DNA of 64,000 nucleotides from contig CP126202.1 of the NCBI GenBank assembly GCA_030272155.1, forward strand, positions 4,299,501-4,363,500. Reading direction: 5' to 3'. The notes beneath the pieces were generated by a model. That model saw nothing but the letters and a program-made list of their open reading frames with translations, was not told the DNA's origin and made no database searches. This document shows positions 24,001 through 36,776 of this stretch, one piece after another (position 1 is the first letter of the stretch; every line of letters starts with the position of its first letter). The DNA comes from Tetradesmus obliquus (taxonomy: Eukaryota > Chlorophyta > Chlorophyceae > Sphaeropleales > Scenedesmaceae). A program made the translations under genes and the position numbers.

Positions 24001-25222
24001 GAAGTAGAACAGGTTCTCCGTAACAGGCCCTGCAGGCACATACGAACCCGGCATGCAACAAATGCCACTGATAAAGTAGGGCTGTTGTGCAATGCATGTT
24101 CTGCTTGCTGACCCCATCATTCATGTTCTTGTCTGCAACTGTAGAGCACAGTGCCTGCAGCTTTAGCAGCTGGATGCTGCTTGGCTGGGCAGCTGCCATC
24201 TGTGGCGGCTGTCTTGTCTGGTGGTGTGACACGCTGAGTGTTGGACCATGCCTCATGGCGCACGAACAACCCCCTTGCCGCACCTGTGAACTGGTTGCTG
24301 GCCAAGTTCAGGCTCTCAATAGATGCGAGCAGCCCAATGCGGTCCGGCACGTTGCCCGACACCTGCAGCGCGCACAGCATGCACAAACAGGCGCTGCTGA
24401 TTGAAACCAACTCACAACCTGTGCTGCTGCTAGCTGTCCAAGAACTCGTGTGGCTTACGCTGCTTTCTGGTACGCTTGGAGCTGCATCAAAAAGCTTGTG
24501 GCCTCCTGACGCTTGCCAGTGATGCACACAACAGGCATCGCCCAGTGGACCCCAGGTAGTGTCCGACGTAAAGTGTTCCTGGCATGCGTGCCTCATTGAC
24601 GCACCAGTCAACATGGTTGTAAAGGGATTTCTTTTCTACAACATGTAAGCAGGGCTGAAGCTGGCTCTGGCGCTGACAGGCAGTATCCTACCCGGTTGTG
24701 CGCTTGTTACCTATATAACACATGCTGTACATTGCAGCGCATCACATGGCCCTGACAAGCAGCAGCAGCAGCAGCAGCACACCTGGTTGTTGGATATGTC
24801 CAGGTCCCTCAGCAGCGGCGCGTACTGGCACAGCGTTCGCGGCAGCGTGCCACTGAATCGGTTGTTGTTGGCGTGGTACATCGTCAGCTGGCTCCAGTGC
24901 TGACTGGCAGGCAGCTGACCAGTGAAGTTGTTGAATGATATGTCCTGCAGTGCAAGAAAAGGCATGTGCACAACTCGTGGATGTCCTCTGGCGGTGGATC
25001 CAGGGGATATGCAGACCAGGAGCATAAGCTGCACATGCGGCACGCTTAGCATCACACACCCCTGCATGGTCGTTGCGCTGCGGAGAAGCTGCTACTGTTG
25101 CTGCACTACAACTGCTTTGATCACAAGCTGCACTACAGCACACACCACTCAGACACATCCCAGCAGTGCATAGCACCGTTGCTGCTAGCAGCTGCTAGCA
25201 GCTGCATGTGCTCAACACACAC

Positions 25223-25261
<39 letters not shown>

Positions 25262-25362
25262 CCCGCACCAGCTGCACCAGGTTGTGGCAGTTCTCCAGCA
25301 CTCGTGCGCTGCCCTCAAGCGCATTGCCACGAATGCTGAGCTGCAGCAGCTTGCTGGCACCT

Positions 25363-25400
<38 letters not shown>

Positions 25401-28400
25401 GGCACACACATGTTGATGTTGCAGCGAGATGCATTGCATACTCAAAAGAGAGTTGACATGCATGCATGCAAACCCTGTGAGCACTTTTGACCGACGATAT
25501 GTGACGATTGGGCTGCCAATATTCAACATTTTTACATGTGCATGTGCAGCGTACACCAGCAGCAGCTGCACACAGCCAAGGTAAGCAGACGCTGGACACG
25601 CCTGTAGCTACTTGTTGTCGGTGTTGTCTGTCGCAGCGCATGAACCCCAACTGCAACCCCTCTATTACGAAACACGCCTGCAGCGCACCTTTTGCTTGGC
25701 AGAGGTTGCCTGGCAGCACCCCAGCCAGCCTGCAGCACAACAAGCAGCAGCAACACGCTCTCAGCAGGGGTGAACAGCAGGGTTGAATGTCAACATCATC
25801 ATCCAGCTACCAATCAAGCCTGCAGGCACAGGCAGCAGCAAACACGCTGTCAGCACGCTTGCGCAGTCAGTTGCCACTGCCCCTGCCCAACAAGCCGAGG
25901 CTTTTAAGGAGCACACGCTGTGCAGAAGCTGCTGCATGCAGCTGCTAGCATGGAGTGATGCTGCTGCTGTTGCCTGCGGCCACCCAGTGTACCCCGACGC
26001 ACCCTGTCGCCTCCAGGTTGAGCTCCCGCAGCTGCTTTAGGCTGCCGCCCCATCAGCCGCTTGACAGCCCATGCACCACCCACCTACTTGCCCACTCACT
26101 GCCGCTGGTGGTGCTGCTGCTGCTGCGTGTGCTGCTGCTGCTGCTGCTGCTGCTGCTGTCTCTTACGCAGAACGCCGCGCAGCTGCCATGTCAGCCGCTT
26201 CACCCACAGGCCACAAAAACTCCCTGCACCACCCACCACTGACTCACCGAGTCGCCTCCACATTCAGCTCCCGCAGCTGCTTCAGGCTGCTTATGCCACT
26301 ACAGCAGCCCAAAGATACTCTCTGAACCACCTGTCAATAAGTCAACTCACCCAGTCGCCTCCAAGTTCAGCTCCCGCAGCTGCTTCAGGCTGCCGATGCC
26401 CAGCTGAGCACCCACTCGCTGCTGCTGCTGCTGCCTGCTACTGGGGCTGCAGCGCAACTACCATGCCTGCCGCTGACCACACGCCAACCAAGCCACGCAC
26501 CCAGTCGCCTCCAAGTTCAGCTCCCGCAGCTGCTTCAGGCTGCCGATGCCTGCAGGGAAGGTGCCCTCCAGCCACGTCTGCCCCATGTTGAGCTGCTCCA
26601 GCTGCTGCAGCTGCGCCAGCCAGCCAGGCAGCGAGCCGGTCAGCCAACTGCGGGACGGCAGGCAGGCAGGCAGGCAGCCAGGCAGGCAGGCAGGCAGGGC
26701 GTTGTATGTAAGTATACCGGCAGGAGGATGCGGCAGACGCGCCAGCCAGGCAGGCAACGAGCCAGTGAGCCAGGTGCGGGATGGCAGGCAGGCAGGCAGG
26801 AAGATGTAGCAGGTGGCCAGGCAGGACGTTGTATGTAAGTATACCGGCAGGAGGATGCGGCAGACGCGCCAGCCAGGCAGGCAACCAGCCAGTGAGCCAG
26901 GTGCGGGATGGCAGGCAGGCACAGCAGGCAGCAGGTTGGGGAGGCAGGTACATGACACATGCTACGAGCCAGTCAGCAAGCTGCAGGACGGCATGCAGGC
27001 ACAGCAGGCAGGCACAGCAGGCAGGCACAGCAGGCAGGCACAGCAGGCAGGCACAGCAGGCAGGCACAGCAGGCAGGCACAGCAGGCAGGCACAGCAGGC
27101 AGGCACAGCAGGCAGGCACAGCAGGCAAGCAGGCAGGGGCCAGTGATCCGGCTGCAGGCAGGCAGGCAAGCAAGTAGGCGGGAAAGCAGCATGATAGATA
27201 CAGCAGGCAGGAGGCAGGCAGGTAAAAAGGCGGGCAGGCAGGTGGGCAGGCAGGCATACAGGCAGGGGATCATCATCAACCAAATTGGCTGCTTAAAACA
27301 CGGGATGGGTGAGGTGTGCGCTGATGCTCAGCTGCTGCCTGCACAAGCAGCCGCAAGGTGCTGGTTGAGCAGACATGCCCGCGAACACTGGCCCAGCTTA
27401 CAGCTTAGCTTAGCTGGTGCATGCGCGCTTGCAGTAGTGCTGGCTTGCGTGCATGTGATTGTTAGGCCTTGAGCCCCTGGATGCTTAGCTGACTGCAGCA
27501 CATGTCGCCTGAAGCCATGTAACAGTCACTCACGTGTTTGACAGGTTGATCTGAGTCAGGTTACGCAAGTCCTGCAAGGCGTCTGGGATGGTGCCCGATA
27601 TCCATGTGTTGGCTGCAGGGCAGAGCAAACAGAGCAGGACAACAAACAGATGCCACAACAGACTTGCACGACTGAGGGTGGTTTGTATATGGTGCCCGTT
27701 ATCTGTGTGTTGGCTGCAGCACGTCGACAGCACACCGGCACAACCAGTTGAACGATCCACACGCGTCTTGCAGCACTGCTGTTGCACTGCGTCAAGAGGC
27801 AGTGCCAACAGCATCATTGCTGCTGGTGCCAGGGCCATCATAACCGCACAAGCAGAGGCTGCTCAGCTGCCTGCTTGGCTGCTGCTGCTGCTGCTGCTGC
27901 TGCGAGGGCATACTAGCTGCACAGCAGCAGCTGTACTGCTTGAGTCGCACAAGCAGAGACTGCTCGGCTGCCTGCTTGGCTGCTGCTGCTGCTGCTGCGA
28001 GGTCACTTGCAGTGTGCCATGGCTGTTTGGTGCTGTTGCAGCATGCTGCACAGACGTTCTGCACTGCCCCGTCAGCTGCCATTGCTGCCCCATGCGCAGG
28101 CGCATGTGTGACAGACAATGCTTGCACTATGTTACTGAACAACAGTGCGAAAAAGTGGCGCAGCACCCACCTAAGTCCAGTTTCTGCAGGTGAACCAGGC
28201 GGCCCCACTCATCTGAGAGCGTGCCACTGAAGCTGTTTGCTTCCAAGTTTAGCGTGGTCAACCCACACGCATGCAGCTGCTGCACTGGCTGCAGGAAGGC
28301 ATCGTCTGAAATGCTGGCGTTGAGGTTGTTCAGTGGCAGGTCAATCGCTGCTACTGCTCCAATGGCAGTGCATGCCCCTTCAGACAAGTCCGCTGCTGTG

Positions 28401-28985
28401 CAGCAGCTGATGCCAAACCAGGAGCAGTATGCAGGTTGCTGCTGCTGTGTGCTGCTTGCAGGAAGCAGCTGCTCGCAGCTCCTGCTGCTTGTGCGCTCCC
28501 AACCGCCTTCCTCATCCCATGGGCCGTTTGCTTCAGATATGTTGTTGGTGGCGCTGTAGAATGCTGCAAGCTGCCTGCACACATGCAGCGTGCCTGCAAG
28601 CCAAGGGAGGCAGGATGCGGTTTTGCAAAGACTAAGAAGGGTGCTTGCACTCTGCTGCTGTTTGTGCCATGTGTTTATGGTGGATGCTGCAAGGCATTCA
28701 GCTGCGGAGCGTTCTGCCTACTGGTGCTGTTGCTTTGTTGTTGAGATGAGGTCGCGCTGTGCTGTTCGTCTGCAGGCCATCATGTGTCTTGCTTAGAACA
28801 CACGTATGCTGCACAGAGCATCCGTGCTACTGCTGTCCTGCAAGCTTACATTGCCTCCCACAGACACCTCTGGTGACACCAGGACATGTTGCCGCAGGAG
28901 CTGCGCCTGCTGGCTTCAATGTCAGCGATAACAGAATCAACGTCGTGATCCACAAAATGTAGAGAGGTGGCTGGACCACCCGCAT
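16150..28985 (-). CDS. LRR receptor-like class III nucleotidyl cyclase, paralog A
   Basis: Predicted type I membrane protein making cyclic AMP or GMP in the cytosol. Start ATG at 28985: exon 1 (28985-28850) gives a signal peptide (MRVVQPPLYILWITTLILLS). Exon 2 (from 28593) has the plant LRR cap CSWFGISC. LRR exons follow down to ~23937, then a Cys-rich juxtamembrane exon (~23662-23172). The membrane-span exon (~22618-22264, TTVIIAAVSAVAGFVILSAL) leads straight into cyclase C1 (VSIVVTDVKGFSALTRQYPD). C1 continues with LDQEGDSWAVAFHDADDAV (~21860-21758), a ~340-residue low-complexity insert (exon 21370-20221), RIGIASGTLHYGSDL and SDVANGGQVLID. C2 has LPDVTLVFASVADSL, CQEGDLKYMVAFEQP and VIRAARFMDAA. 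Stop TGA is at 16150. C1 keeps both metal-binding Asp; C2 has Ser for the first. Substrate is undetermined: C1 has no Lys at the usual purine-contact position (VLDQEGD). Confidence 0.88.
17425..17640 (-). repeat. Duplicated 3' end of a C2 exon in cyclase A
   Basis: The donor end of the C2 exon (GGCGCGGCC..AGTGGTCTGGCA on the plus strand, about 17590-17620) has a diverged copy at about 17443-17475. Confidence 0.7.
18030..18232 (-). repeat. Duplicated C2 exon start in cyclase A
   Basis: The exon coding EGDLKYMVAFEQP with its acceptor occurs at about 18113-18030 (complete) and at about 18232-18175 (truncated, upstream in gene order). The complete copy is preceded by (CTG)n. Confidence 0.85.
20045..20218 (-). 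repeat. GGTCAAACTTG-type intron repeats, cyclase A
   Basis: GGTCAAACTT-like words recur at least six times just inside the donor of the intron after the C1 insert exon. The same word is repeated at the same donor in paralog B (35818-35860), so it predates the gene duplication. Confidence 0.8.
21650..21863 (-). repeat. Duplicated C1 metal-site exon end in cyclase A
   Basis: EGDSWAVAFHDADDAVAFSL with its donor is coded at about 21830-21758 (full exon) and again at about 21715-21650. The near identity suggests a recent duplication. The second copy covers a catalytic Asp. Confidence 0.9.
22570..22832 (-). repeat. Three-copy array of the membrane-span exon start, cyclase A
   Basis: The segment coding AEVWSNNGTLLT recurs at about 22620-22577 (continuing into the real exon), 22724-22680 and 22828-22785, with about 104-bp periodicity. 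Paralog B has a single copy (EVWTNAGTQLTC). Confidence 0.92.
24783..25269 (-). other. Intron present in cyclase A, absent in B
   Basis: In A the LRR sequence CHNLVQL then DISFNNFTGQLP is split by a 324-base GT-AG, phase-0 intron (25268-24945) with a triplet run just inside the donor. In B the matching residues (CHNLVQLDISHNNFTGQLP, about 40265-40205) are continuous. Confidence 0.9.
25999..26562 (-). repeat. Four-copy array of an LRR exon 3' end, cyclase A
   Basis: The segment coding GSLKQLRELNLEAT with its donor recurs near 26010-26050, 26247-26292, 26347-26400 and 26499-26560. The last of these is attached to the complete exon. Intervening intron pieces are only partly shared. Confidence 0.92.
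26636..26915 (-). repeat. Three-copy array of an LRR exon 5' half, cyclase A
   Basis: The segment coding LTGSLPGWLAQL in the real exon (about 26650-26600) has copies reading LTGSLPAWLARLPHP and LTGWLPAWLARLPHP near 26770-26720 and 26895-26845. Each is embedded in (GGCA)n and a shared stretch with GTTGTATGTAAGTATACC. Confidence 0.88.
26990..27130. repeat. 13-bp minisatellite in cyclase A intron
   Basis: About ten near-perfect head-to-tail units of GGCACAGCAGGCA, flanked on both sides by (GGCA)n-rich sequence up to about 27270. Confidence 0.93.
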
Positions 28986-31900
28986 GGCAACAACATGCGC
29001 ATGCAGCTGTGAGTTTGCCGGTGCCACCGGAACGACCGAATGTGACTTTTGACTAACAAACGAGTATCAAGCTTCAGCTTCAACTTCTATGTCCGCGTTT
29101 AAAGGATGGTGCTTGCTGCTGTCGGCAGCTGTCGCTCCTCGTACACGAATGGGGCAGAAATGGGTGCTAACCAGGGACATGTGCCATATCAACATGTTTG
29201 AGTTGAACGATCAGCTCGTTGCTGCGGTAACGAGGAAGAGCTGATGATGACAACCGGGTTCTCCGGCATCAGTGTCTTTGAACGGCCATGTCCGGGCAAC
29301 ATCAGGCCTGATGAAGTTACATATGCATCCTACGCATTTCAATATAGACAATTCCAAAATGCTGATTCCGACTCCATGCCTGTTGAACAGGCCCTGTTCA
29401 GCACATCAGCCACAACAGACTTGCTCTGCAGCAGCAAATCCAAAGCAAATCTAAGCATGATGCAGCAGTAGAAGCACAAACACCTGCATGGCATTGTCAA
29501 ATATGCCTGTGAATATTCTGACTTTAGCGGAACAGAGCTGCAGCTACAGACCTGCTGGCCAAGCGCCAAGTGTCAGGCACCACCACGCCAACCCGGCAGC
29601 ATCATGCTTGGTTGTCATGATTTGCTGGCAGCATCTCCAAAAGCTGCGACGGTTTGGAGCAGCCGTGGTATTGCGGGCGAAACAGCAAAGCATACGCCCC
29701 ATGCCTCCAACACTATACGCGGCAGCCAGCTGCGCACCACGTCACTGACGTCCTTGCTGGCATCTTGACTGAGCAGCCACCAACACATGTACAATGACGA
29801 ATTCCGGACAAAGCCAGGATCCCGAAGGACGCCAGTAATGCACAGCTGCGCACCAGCAATGCTCATCACCACCAACAACCCTGGTCCAGGAGTTGCCAGC
29901 CAGCCGACGCACAATGTGCAGCAGCACAACAACCTGATGTACGCCTATTCTGTACCCCTTTTGCAGTAATAAATCACGAGCGGTGGGACCGCTTTCCCCC
30001 AGCCAGCAGAACAAGATGTGAGCAATGCAAAGCAAGAAGATAATCGCAAGAGGCAGAAACACCGCCAGACCAGACCTAGCATGAAAGAAGCAAGTAAACG
30101 ACTAGCACATCAACCTGACGCCATGCAGAGCTGCACATCACGCCTGAAAAAAGCCTTTCTACAGGAGTGATGGCTCCTACACAGCTGTCAGAACTTTGAA
30201 AAGCTGCACACGTCCTGGCCAAGAGAGCGCCGGCCCTACAGAGACCCCCCCTACACCCTCATTCCTCAGTACTGCACAGAAGACAGCCCATGCCTCAGTG
30301 CTGCACATTAGACAGCCCATATCTGTGTGCTGCACATCAAAACAGCCGGCTCTGCCATTCTGCTGGTGTTTTGGGCACACCAGCTGCCACACACCCAGCA
30401 CAGCACGGCTGACACTGCCGCTTGCACAACAGCACACAGCAGGGCAGCAACTGCCTCTTGACAAGCCTACACACCAGCAACACGGGGCAGCAGCTGTGCT
30501 GCTGCTGGAAGCAGCGCAACTGCTGCAACAAGTGGCGCAACTGCTGCAACAAGCAGTGCAACTGCTGCTCACTGTGCTCGCCAGCCGCCACCAGGCGCAT
30601 GCGCCCAATGCAGCACAGCATGCTGCGGTGCCTGAAGCCTCGATACCACTTGCTGTGTCGGCTGCCCAGAAAGACCGAGTCTGTGGAATTCAGGGAACCT
30701 GATCACATCCATAGGTCGTGGTGTTCCACCCTGTGTGCGTGCAGAAACACAAGGCAATTTGAACTGCCCTGCCTGCACAGCAGCCTTGGCACCGAAGCCG
30801 GCATAACGGCATGCTTGCAGCACAAAGATTTGCAAGGCAGCATCCCAACTGGAGCCGGCATCGAGCTTTGGACTACCTCTTCTCTAATACTTGACAATGC
30901 GCGCTGGTCGTGCCATTGCTATCCAGGGAATGGTAGGATGCGTGGGGACATGACGGAGCTGACAACAGGTCATCACAAATGGCACAGCTGATGACTGAGG
31001 TACCACCAAGCCTGCGTGCATTCTGAGGGCGGGCGCAATCACACTACATCTGAACTCCGTGCAAAACCTCCTCACAACTGCTGACGTGGCTACTTGCTGA
31101 TCTGCTATAGCTCGCGCCCACAGCCTGTTTGACGTCCCCATCCAACTGCCACAGTGCAGCTATGCTGCTAGCCAACAGCAGCGTGCAGCCGTGATGCTAG
31201 CCAACATCAGCGGTACCAGCAGAGTGCACCCATGCTGCTAGCCAGCAGCAAGAGTATAGCACAGCACACTCGTGCTGCTAGCCCACAGCCTGGATCTAAA
31301 AACACCCATGCTGCTAGGCGCAAACCTGGATCTGAAACCACCCATGCTGTTAGCCCACAGCCTGGATCTGAGAACACCCATGCTGCTAGCCAGGATCTCA
31401 AAACACCCATGCTGCTAGCCGCAGACTTGGATATAACAACACCCATGCCGCTAGCCCCAAGCCTGGATCTGAAAGCACAGTGCACCCATGCTGCTGGCCA
31501 TCCTCATCCTTGCTAATGACAGAAGGTGCGAAAGTAGCATCTTGCCGGCAGAATCCAGAGAAACCCGGCTGATGGTCTTTGCACAGCAGCAAGTTTATCA
31601 ACCCATAGCCACACTGCAATCACAGCATCCCACGTTTGTTTGCTTTTGTGCATCCAACAGCGACTCTGCAGGCACCAGCACTGTGGCCTACTTTGAAAGC
31701 TGGAAACCCCGGCTGCCGCCATGCATCATCCCAACAGCTTCACACCATACCAAGCTGTTGTGAGAACCAGACCCCAGCAGCTAAACCGCAAGCACTGTGA
31801 CCTACTTTGAACGCTGGAAACCTCAGCTGCTGCCGTTCATAATCCCAACAGCTTCACGCCACAGCAAGATGTTGTGAGAAGCAGCTCCCAGTAGCTTGAC

Positions 31901-32043
31901 AGAAAGCCACAAGCGACCTGTCAGCAAGCACCCACACCCACGCGTACACACAAACACAAACACACAAACAGCGCTGCTTGCTGTCATTCCGACACCCCGA
32001 GCCAGCCCTGCAGCTCAGCTTGCAGCACCACACTCGACTCCAC
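28986..32043. other. Region between the two cyclase genes
   Basis: It holds the presumed promoter of A (upstream of 28985) and the 3' region of B's neighbour side. A minus-strand open frame at 29615-29932 has hydrophobic stretches but no recognisable family. I support no gene here. Small repeats occur at about 30270-30345 (three ~27-bp units with CAGCCCAT and CTGCACAT) and 31170-31500. Confidence 0.45.
31170..31500. repeat. Diverged minisatellite with CCATGCTGCTAGCC core
   Basis: Units of about 30-45 bases combine CCATGCTGCTAGCC with AGCCTGGATCTGAAA and ACACC. About nine imperfect copies are present and decay outwards. Confidence 0.85.
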
Positions 32044-32062
32044 CTACACCTCCTCCTGAGCA

Positions 32063-32101
<39 letters not shown>

Positions 32102-33223
32102 AGGCCTTCACGCGCCGCCAGCAGCTCGAGTGGCGGGCGCAGCGCCACTGCGGGCAGGTCCCTCACAGCAACGCCCGGGCTCACCCCTCCTGGCAGCCGC
32201 CCCCCTTTGCCCCGTGGAGGCTCCACAGGGAAAGCCCTGCCTGCCAGCGCGCCATGCAGTAATGACACCATATCATACTCGCCGCTGCCCTTGAAGCGGA
32301 ACTGACCCAGGTGCAGCGCGAGCACAGCGTCCAGGCTGCTTGCAGCAGCACTGCCCACTGCCATCCCGTCGAGCTGATTGCCCAGCACATCAGCTGCCTT
32401 GTCATTCAGTCCGTTCATCTTCCATGGCCGGTACGCTGCAGCCGCCGGGCCCCTTGCAGCTGAAGAACAGCTGAGAGAGCGCGGCGCAACCGCCTGGTCG
32501 CTGGCGCGCCAGCCGCCGCAGTCGCTGCTGCTGTCCTCACTATGCCTGCGCAGCTGCTGCTGCTGCTGCAAGGCGATATGCAGCTGCTGGCCCTCTATAA
32601 TGGAGGGAATGCTGCCACGCATTGTCAGCGCCACATGCGGCTGCTGCTGCTGCCGCTCCTGCTGCCATGTGAAGCCTCCGACCGGCTCCGATCCCAAGCT
32701 GACGGCTGTGCGCAACTGCTGCTGCTGCTGCTGCTCACTCTGCTCAGCCACCCAGCCAATGGCCAGCTTGCGCAGAAGCTCCAGGTTTGTCACCACCTGG
32801 CCGCCATGTGCAGCAGCGTCCATGAAGCGGGCTGCGCGGATCACGCTGGGGCCCTGCACGGTGAGTCAGCAAGCAGGGGCAGGCGCGTGCAAGCAAATTG
32901 GGAGGCAGACACACCAGCGCCGCAGAGTCGATGTAAGCATTGGAGAGCGGTACTATCAGCTACTGGCGATGTGCAGCACAGCAGCGCCCCTCACTCTGCA
33001 GGGCAGCACAGCAGCGGATAATCCACTTACAGCATAGTTGGCGCGGCCCGAGTGGTCTGGCAGCACGCTGTGTGGCGGGCCCTCTGCCAGCCCCATGCGC
33101 AGGCGCGGGCCCGCAAACAGCGGCCGGCCGCTGTCGGGGCAGGTCACGGGTTCGAACCCCGGGTGGCGCAGCACGGCCGGCTCCCACGCCTCGTACAGCA
33201 GCGCCTCCTGCAAGCGCGGCATT

Positions 33224-33274
<51 letters not shown>

Positions 33275-35108
33275 GGGTGAGGCGTGGAGTGAGCTGTGAA
33301 CCACTCATGCTAGCGGCAGGTAGATGCACAGCAGGCCTTGTAGCCTGCCAGTGTTTGCAGCTGGCTGTGTGGCTGTGTGTATGCCGTGTCAGCTGTGAGT
33401 AATGCCGGTGTAACGCCTTGCACGACTCAATCCACCATCCAGCACACCCAAGACAGGCAGACTACCACGCCAGGCAAACAGACCAGCAAAGAACCGCTGC
33501 CTGCCCGCACCTGCACCAGCAGGCACCACTGCACCGCGTGGTGTGGCTGCTCAAAGGCCACCATGTACTGGAAGGCTCCCTCCTGACACCTGCAGCAGCA
33601 GCAGCAGCAGCAGCAGCAGCACATGCCGTCCTGAGTCACTAAGATCAATTCAACACCTGCTATCCTAAGTCACAAAGATGCTGTCCCAAGTTGCTCAGAT
33701 GCTGTCCTAAGTCACAAAGATGCTGTCCTAAGTCACGAAGGTGCTGTCCTAAGTCACAAAGATGCTGTCCTAAGTCACGAAGATGCTGTCCTAAGTCAAC
33801 AAGCTCAAGTCACATAGCTGCTGCTGGAACCTAGGCGGGTGAACAGCCTAAACAACACATTGCAGGCAATGCAAGCCTTGCGGGCAGGGTCGCAGGTGCC
33901 CACAATGTACATGTGGTCCCTGCAATTGCATCACAACTGCATGTGCTGCTTCATAGCTGCCGCGCACCTGCAGAACGCGAGTGCTGCGACACCCACATCT
34001 AGCCAGCCGCAAACACCTTTCAGCAAAAACCCCGGCCCCCACCTGCACAGGTAGCCGTCCCCGCCTGCCACCGCCTCCATCTGTGCCAGCAGCACCCTCA
34101 CGATGGCAGCATGCACACCCCGCACAGTGGCCCGGCTCTGCTTGGCAGTGAAGCTCAGCGAGTCGGCCACACTGGCAAACACAATTGTGACATCTGGCAG
34201 GGGCGCTTGGTGGTTGGTTGACTGCTGAGCAGACGGACTGAGGTCCATCTTGCGGGCCCCTGCAAGACGCACAACAAGCAGCAATTGCAGATTCAAAGTG
34301 CCCATCTTGGCGTGCAACGCTCACACGTTTGATTCCCCGCCATTCATACACAATTGTAGACTGCCACTACTCAATTTAAGTTCATCTGTAACAGCTCTTT
34401 GAACAGCCGCCAGTTGCCGGGCCCCACCTGGCCCCTGCACCTCGCGCCCATCCTAAATGGCTTTTGCAAAGACAAAAACAAGATGCACAGTGCCCACCTG
34501 GCGCCTGGAAGAAGCCCTTCTGCAGCTGCGCCCAGCCCCGCTTCATGTTGACCGGCTCAGCCCAGGCCAGCGCCGCGCCCAGGTCCTGCGTGTGCTCAGG
34601 CCAGCGACGCATGCCCGGCGACGCAATGCTGTACAGGTGCAGCTGCTGCACCTGCAGCGCCTGCTTGGAAGCTGCTGCGCCTTTCTTGCCGGACTGCATG
34701 CGCTGGTCCTTGCTGTTGCCAACAAACAGCAGCTCCATATTTGGCTCACTCTTCCCACGCGCAGCAGCCGCGGCAGGTGCTGCTGGCGCTGCTGTTGCCG
34801 CTGCTGCTGCTGCTGCCCCATCCTCACCACCTGCAATTTCAGCTTTCGAGGATCTTCCCTTCAGTGACCGCCCCAACTTCTCCAGCCCTTTCCAACCCTG
34901 CTGCTGCTGCTGCTGCTGCTGGTCGCCTGTGGCTTTGGTGTCGTCTTCCTTGCTGCTTGTGGCTGCCTGTGGTTGCCCCGGGGCCAGTGGCGTCTCTGCT
35001 GCGAAGCGCCCCATGTGCACCACGATGGCGTCGTGCTCATAGTCCTGCGGCTCGTCCTCGGGCAGGGGGCTGCTGAAGGACGCCTCGCGCCTGCAGGGCA
35101 GGGGAGGA

Positions 35109-35156
<48 letters not shown>

Positions 35157-36735
35157 CAAAGTAAGGCTCGCCCTCAGGCAGTGGGCTGTTGAAGGATGCC
35201 TTGCGCCTGCAGCAGGAGGAAGGGGCGGCGGCGGCAGCAGCAGCACACTGAGGCTTCAGGGATGCACATTGCACAGGCGCTGGCAGGTCAGGGAGGGAGC
35301 AGTTGCCACAGAACCGCCGCATGATGCAGAATGCTGGCAGGACAGCACATCATAGTACGAGGCAGCTAGCAGATTCAACACGTGCAATGTTGTGCGCAAA
35401 ATGTCATGCCATGTGTCTGCTGCTCCATCAGTAGCTACCGCTATGCCTACCTGCTGCATGCTGTGGCGCACGCCACCTGCTGCTGCAGGCGTCCCACCAC
35501 CCGTGCCTGGTTGAGCCGCTGCAGCAGCCTGTCATCATAGCCGGCCTCGCTGACGGTGCCCAGCAGGGACAGGGAATCCTTGACCAGCAGGAAGGTGGGC
35601 TCGTCGATCAGCACCTGCCCGCCATTCGCCACGTCACTCACCAGCTCTGAGGCAGCAGGCAGGGGAAGGAGAAGCAGAGGAAGCACAAATTGCATCACAG
35701 ACATGATCCCAAAACAGCAGAGTGTTTCGACAGTGCAAGGAGCCTTGTGATGTTGCGGAGTATTGCTGCTAACCATCTGTTGCTCAAAGTCGTCACTTGT
35801 CACACCTGCCATGTGATGGTCAACCTTGGTCAAACTTGGTCAAACATCAGTCAAACTCACCTTTGGCCCGCTGAGGAACATCGCAGTTCTGCAGGTCGCT
35901 GCCGTACAGCAGTGTCCCTGAAGCAATGCCGATGCGCACACTGATCCGCAGCGCCTTCAGCTGCTGCTTCTGCTGCTGCTGCGCTGTGTTGCTGCCCAGA
36001 GGCCCGGCAAGGTTGCCGTTCCTGCTGCTGCGGTGCGTCAGACGCTGCAGTAATGAGCTCGACCTGCTCTGATGCCTGTTCCCACTTGATGTGGCAGACC
36101 GGTGCACACTGCTGCCGTCTGCTCTGCTGCCGTCCCCCAGGATGTACGAAATAGCCGATCCAAAAGAGGCCTGTGACTGCTGCCGCCCTGACAGCGCAGG
36201 TAGCTTACTGCTGTCTGCTGCATCCAACCGACCTGCCTCAGCATCTGACAGCTGCAGCTGCTGCAGCTCACCCTGCTGCAGCTGGCCCCCAGCAGCAACA
36301 GCAGCAGCCGCAGCACTGCCCCCTGCCAGGTCAGGATGCGTGTCGCTGCTCACTGAGAGCTGACCCGCATGCACTTGCCCGCTGCTGCTGCAGCTACTGG
36401 TCCTGCTCAGAGGCCTCTTAAAGAGCCAAGCCAAGGGGCCGCTTGCGCCAGTGGCTGGCCCAGGCTCACTACGTACTGCCATGCTGCCGCTTTGGCTGCT
36501 GGCTGCATTTGCGGCCTTGCCGCAACTTGAAGTAAAGCTGAGCCGCAGTGGGCCGCTTGCCATGGCAGTCTGGGAGTCCCCGGACGGCATCACCATCAGG
36601 CGATCCAAGCTGGCGTTGCTGTGCTGCTGCTGCTGCTGCTGGTGGTGGTATGCAGCATCTGCTGCTGGGCCAGCTGCTGCTTCCAAGTCACCTGGAGCTG
36701 TGCTTGCAGCAGCAGCTGCAGCTGCAGCTGGAGCC

Positions 36736-36776
<41 letters not shown>

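Noticed and set aside
26640-27290. (GGCA)n-rich open frames coding Cys/Leu/Pro-rich proteins
   Set aside because: They are translations of the minisatellite and of out-of-frame LRR copies.
29615-30062. Minus-strand hydrophobic open frames, possibly a membrane channel
   Set aside because: No motif of a known family and no consistent exon chain.
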